Shown here one piece after another: positions 33,243-35,367 of a stretch of DNA of 35,367 bases (position 1 is the stretch's first letter; every line of letters starts with the position of its first letter). The translations under genes were made by a program, and so were the position numbers. The notes beneath the pieces were generated by a model, which worked only from the letters and a program-made list of their open reading frames with translations, did no database searches and was not told the DNA's origin. The stretch covers positions 1 to 35,367 of the forward strand of contig CAZBKO010000010.1 in assembly GCA_964492545.1 (NCBI GenBank). Direction: 5' to 3'. Source of the stretch: RGIG1934 sp964492545. GTDB lineage: Bacteria; Bacillota; Clostridia; Lachnospirales; Lachnospiraceae.

Positions 33243-33608
33243 ATGAAAGACCGTATTGTTAAATATCTGGCATACATAGATTCTATTCTTGAAAAGGATG
33301 ATTCGTCTACAGATTATGATCAGCTCATTAAAGATCATCTAATACAGATTGGATTCTTTATGCACGAAAGGCTTATTCACCTGATTGTAACTGTATTATT
33401 TGCTATTGGCACATTTATGACTATATTTGCATATTTAGCACTTGATAATATTGGTCTATTGCTGCTTGCACTGCTCCTTATAATTCTTTTGGTTCCATAT
33501 ATCGGTCATTACTATCGATTAGAGAACGGCGTACAAAAAATGTATAAGCAGTATGATGTTATGAAAAAACGGAGCATGGTCAAAGTAGACACATCATCGA
33601 ATTTGTGA
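33243..33608 (+). CDS. Hypothetical two-helix membrane protein
   Basis: A 121-residue protein. A charged N-terminal part (about 1-40) is followed by two hydrophobic segments (about 43-65 and 68-90) separated by a short turn, then a basic cytosolic tail rich in Lys and Tyr. No family is recognised. It begins 16 bases after the CDF exporter behind GGGAGG, so it is co-transcribed and may assist or modulate that transporter. That is inference from position only. Confidence 0.75.
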   Translation: MKDRIVKYLAYIDSILEKDDSSTDYDQLIKDHLIQIGFFMHERLIHLIVTVLFAIGTFMTIFAYLALDNIGLLLLALLLIILLVPYIGHYYRLENGVQKMYKQYDVMKKRSMVKVDTSSNL

Positions 33609-33621
33609 CACATATAATAGC

Positions 33622-33645
33622 GCTTTAGTGATAAAGCATAATTTT
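33622..33645 (+). terminator. Weak terminator of the CDF operon
   Basis: A 6-bp stem (GCTTTA with TAAAGC) and 4-nt loop is followed by ATAATTTT, just after the small membrane-protein gene. Confidence 0.45.
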
Positions 33646-33654
33646 CCAGACATT

Positions 33655-33693
33655 AAAATAGCCAAGTACACTTTTTGATATGTACTTGGCTAT
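33655..33693. terminator. Strong hairpin between convergent genes
   Basis: A perfect 13-bp stem (ATAGCCAAGTACA at 33658-33670 with TGTACTTGGCTAT at 33681-33693). On the minus strand it is followed by TTTTAA, so it mainly serves the chemotaxis-protein gene, but it may work both ways. Confidence 0.75.
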
Positions 33694-33719
33694 AATTATA
33701 ATACAATCTGTAATGACTA

Positions 33720-34658
33720 TTATTTACCAGCTTCGATTACATCGAATAAATCCTGGAACATTGCATCAAATTCTCTTGCTGTCTTGCCATTCTCATCAAG
33801 TCCAGCCTTCATATTATCTACTCCTGCATTAACAGCTTCATAATATGTTTCACTTCTTCTCATCTCATTCTCTAAATCATCAACTTTACCGTTAACATTA
33901 TCTACAACATCTGTTGTCTCTTTAGCTGCGTTAGTAATATCTGTAGCAATATCATGGAACTTATCGAAAAAGCTCTCTGTCTTCTTAACATTATCTGCGT
34001 TGTTAGAAATTGATGTCTGCGCACTGTTAAATTTCTTAACAAGATGGTCTGATTCATCCTCTACAACTTCCATGGCACCATTAATCTGTTCTACCAGACT
34101 CTTAGTTCCTGTTGACAACTGATTAATCTCATCTGCAACTACTGCAAAGCCTCTTCCTGCCTCGCCTGCTCTTGCTGCCTCGATTGATGCATTAAGTGCA
34201 AGAAGGTTAGTCTGTGATGCAATATTAACAATTCCTGAAGTATATTCCTTAATCTTTCCAAATGACTCTCTAAACTGTGTCATTGTCTGCTGCATCTCAT
34301 CAAATGTGGTCTGAAGCTCTGATGTTGAATCCATTAAGTTCTTCATTCCTGCGGCTCCCTCATCAGCAACCTTAATCATCTTATTAGACACCTCATTAAA
34401 GCTGTCATCCATCTTATAGATTTCTTCAAAATCACTCTTGAAGCCTTCTACAGTTGCAAGTATTAATTCTGACTGTTCCTTAACCACTGCAAATGCATCT
34501 TCAATTGTCTTAACGTTATTAACTGTATCAATTGCATTATTGATGAGGTTTCCTCTGTTCTGATTAAGAACCTCCACTGCCTTAGCTAATGCCTCCATAT
34601 CAAGGCTATTCTTTTCCTCTACTTTAACTTCTTCTACTATTTTTTTCTTTCCGAACAT
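33720..34658 (-). CDS. Soluble methyl-accepting chemotaxis protein
   Basis: A 312-residue receptor-type signalling protein with no membrane segment and no HAMP or PAS/Cache domain. The conserved hairpin tip is clear: I-V-N-I-A-S-Q-T-N-L-L-A-L-N-A-S-I-E-A-A-R-A-G-E-A-G-R-G-F-A-V-V-A-D-E-I at about 155-190. Coiled-coil helices flank it on both sides. Such cytosolic receptors pair with CheW and CheA; the input signal is unknown because no sensor domain is recognisable in the ~70 N-terminal residues. The start is ATG 34656-34658 behind GAAAGGTGG. It indicates a motile or chemotaxis-competent cell. No other chemotaxis gene is in the window. Confidence 0.9.
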   Translation of the reverse strand: MFGKKKIVEEVKVEEKNSLDMEALAKAVEVLNQNRGNLINNAIDTVNNVKTIEDAFAVVKEQSELILATVEGFKSDFEEIYKMDDSFNEVSNKMIKVADEGAAGMKNLMDSTSELQTTFDEMQQTMTQFRESFGKIKEYTSGIVNIASQTNLLALNASIEAARAGEAGRGFAVVADEINQLSTGTKSLVEQINGAMEVVEDESDHLVKKFNSAQTSISNNADNVKKTESFFDKFHDIATDITNAAKETTDVVDNVNGKVDDLENEMRRSETYYEAVNAGVDNMKAGLDENGKTAREFDAMFQDLFDVIEAGK

Positions 34659-34709
34659 AAAATTATGCCACCTTTCGTTAGTAATTGTCCCACCTAATAA
34701 TATGTCATA

Positions 34710-34738
34710 ATTATACAAAATTTTTAACATTATTACAA
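34710..34738 (-). promoter_or_regulatory. Promoter of the soluble chemotaxis protein gene
   Basis: Minus-strand -35 TTGTAA (34733-34738), 17-bp spacer, -10 TATAAT (34710-34715). It looks sigma-A-like; no flagellar sigma-D type -35/-10 pair was found. Confidence 0.65.
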
Positions 34739-34761
34739 GTCATTTGTGCATCTTCGACTAC

Positions 34762-35367
34762 TTATGACACAATAAATGTATTATATCCCTGCTGTTTTAG
34801 ATTATTCTCCATCATAACCGCATTGTCTAACACGGAAAATGCTCCTACCTGTACCTTATACAGGCCATTGTCAAGGGCAATAAATGATGGGTATCCCTGC
34901 TCATTTAACCTGTTTTGAAGCTCCTCTGCATTATCAGGGCTTGAAAAAGCACCCACCTGCACTCTGTATAATGTCTGATTGTTTTCACCCGGAGTTATGT
35001 TGAGTGTTTCAAGCACCCCATCTGCGATTGCACTTGCAATATTGTCAAACTGACTGTCAAAAAGTGCATTATCTGCATCGTTATTTATAAATCCTGTTTC
35101 TACAAGTACAGATGGCATCTGTGTTCTTCTAAGTACTACAAGATTCGGTCTTTCTACCACTCCATTTACCTTGAATCCTACATTTTCAAGATTTTCATTA
35201 ATGTTTCTTGCCATCACTGATTTAATGCCTTCATCTCTATATACCAATGTGGATACACCTGAAGCTGTGTTTGGTGTGTTAACCGAATCCCGGTGAATAG
35301 AAATAAAAAAATCTGCGCCTGCATTATTCCCCATCATTGCCTTCTCATATGGTGTGTTATACACATC
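34762..35367 (-). CDS. N-acetylmuramoyl-L-alanine amidase with SPOR domain (5' end outside window)
   Basis: The last 201 codons of a wall hydrolase that cuts the bond between muramic acid and the stem peptide. Amidase_3 motifs are visible: zinc-ligand His in F-I-S-I-H-R-D-S, and the catalytic Glu in S-V-L-V-E-T-G-F-I-N-N near residue 90 of the fragment. The C-terminal ~70 residues form a SPOR domain, which binds peptide-free glycan strands at division sites. It has two similar halves starting Y-R-V-Q-V-G-A-F and Y-K-V-Q-V-G-A-F. The frame is open to the window edge, so the signal peptide and the first zinc ligands are missing. CwlD-type spore amidases lack SPOR, so a division or separation role is more likely. 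Confidence 0.88.
   Translation of the reverse strand, partial: DVYNTPYEKAMMGNNAGADFFISIHRDSVNTPNTASGVSTLVYRDEGIKSVMARNINENLENVGFKVNGVVERPNLVVLRRTQMPSVLVETGFINNDADNALFDSQFDNIASAIADGVLETLNITPGENNQTLYRVQVGAFSSPDNAEELQNRLNEQGYPSFIALDNGLYKVQVGAFSVLDNAVMMENNLKQQGYNTFIVS

Overview
The window reads as AT-rich, low-GC Gram-positive DNA, most likely from an anaerobic, spore-forming, motile gut or rumen Clostridia of the Lachnospiraceae type. The clues are a minor alpha/beta-type spore protein, a soluble chemotaxis receptor, a secreted starch-degrading enzyme with tandem starch-binding modules, a minimal SufC/SufB pair and an AddAB recombination nuclease. No genus is named because nothing here is diagnostic. 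It looks like draft assembly: a 16-base N run lies at the addB/addA junction, and both ends cut into or lie next to operons.

Layout. 97-2321 (minus): a polar amino-acid ABC importer (ATPase, permease, lipoprotein receptor). The receptor has its two halves in swapped order, a circular permutation, and carries one in-frame amber codon. 2400-4155 (minus): aldo/keto reductase and DegV, with a near-consensus promoter. 4274-8219 (minus): an O-antigen-ligase-like polytopic protein overlapping the first of two tandem secreted Big_2-type paralogues. 8349-11285 (minus): a secreted GH13 subfamily 5 alpha-amylase with four CBM25 modules. 11594-14239 (minus): a likely metal-homeostasis operon with a novel small protein, a His/Cys-rich CobW GTPase and a second CobW GTPase fused to a YcgQ/DUF1980-like domain. 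14304-16997 (minus): an LtaS-like sulfatase-fold enzyme plus a membrane protein. 17123-18789 (minus): SufB/SufC minimal Fe-S assembly. 18860-27162 (minus): a small spore protein, an S66 LD-carboxypeptidase, AddA and AddB. 27291-27728 (plus): a membrane-anchored FMN_bind-like protein. 27829-29733 (minus): glutamine-dependent NAD synthetase. 29805-31952: a divergent LysR/YeiH pair. 32060-33608 (plus): a CDF metal exporter with a small membrane protein. 33720-35367 (minus): a soluble methyl-accepting protein and the 3' part of a SPOR-tailed amidase.

How the genes fit together. Much of the window concerns the cell surface and exterior: starch hydrolysis, secreted Big_2 proteins, a polymer ligase/polymerase, an LtaS-like transferase, LD-carboxypeptidase and amidase. 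A second theme is metal and cofactor economy: CobW GTPases, a CDF exporter with an N-D-D-D site, minimal SUF and NAD synthetase. Several promoters carry inverted repeats where a repressor would bind. The best is in the nadE promoter, where the repeat fills the whole space between -35 and -10. No tRNA, rRNA, insertion sequence, prophage or CRISPR array was seen.
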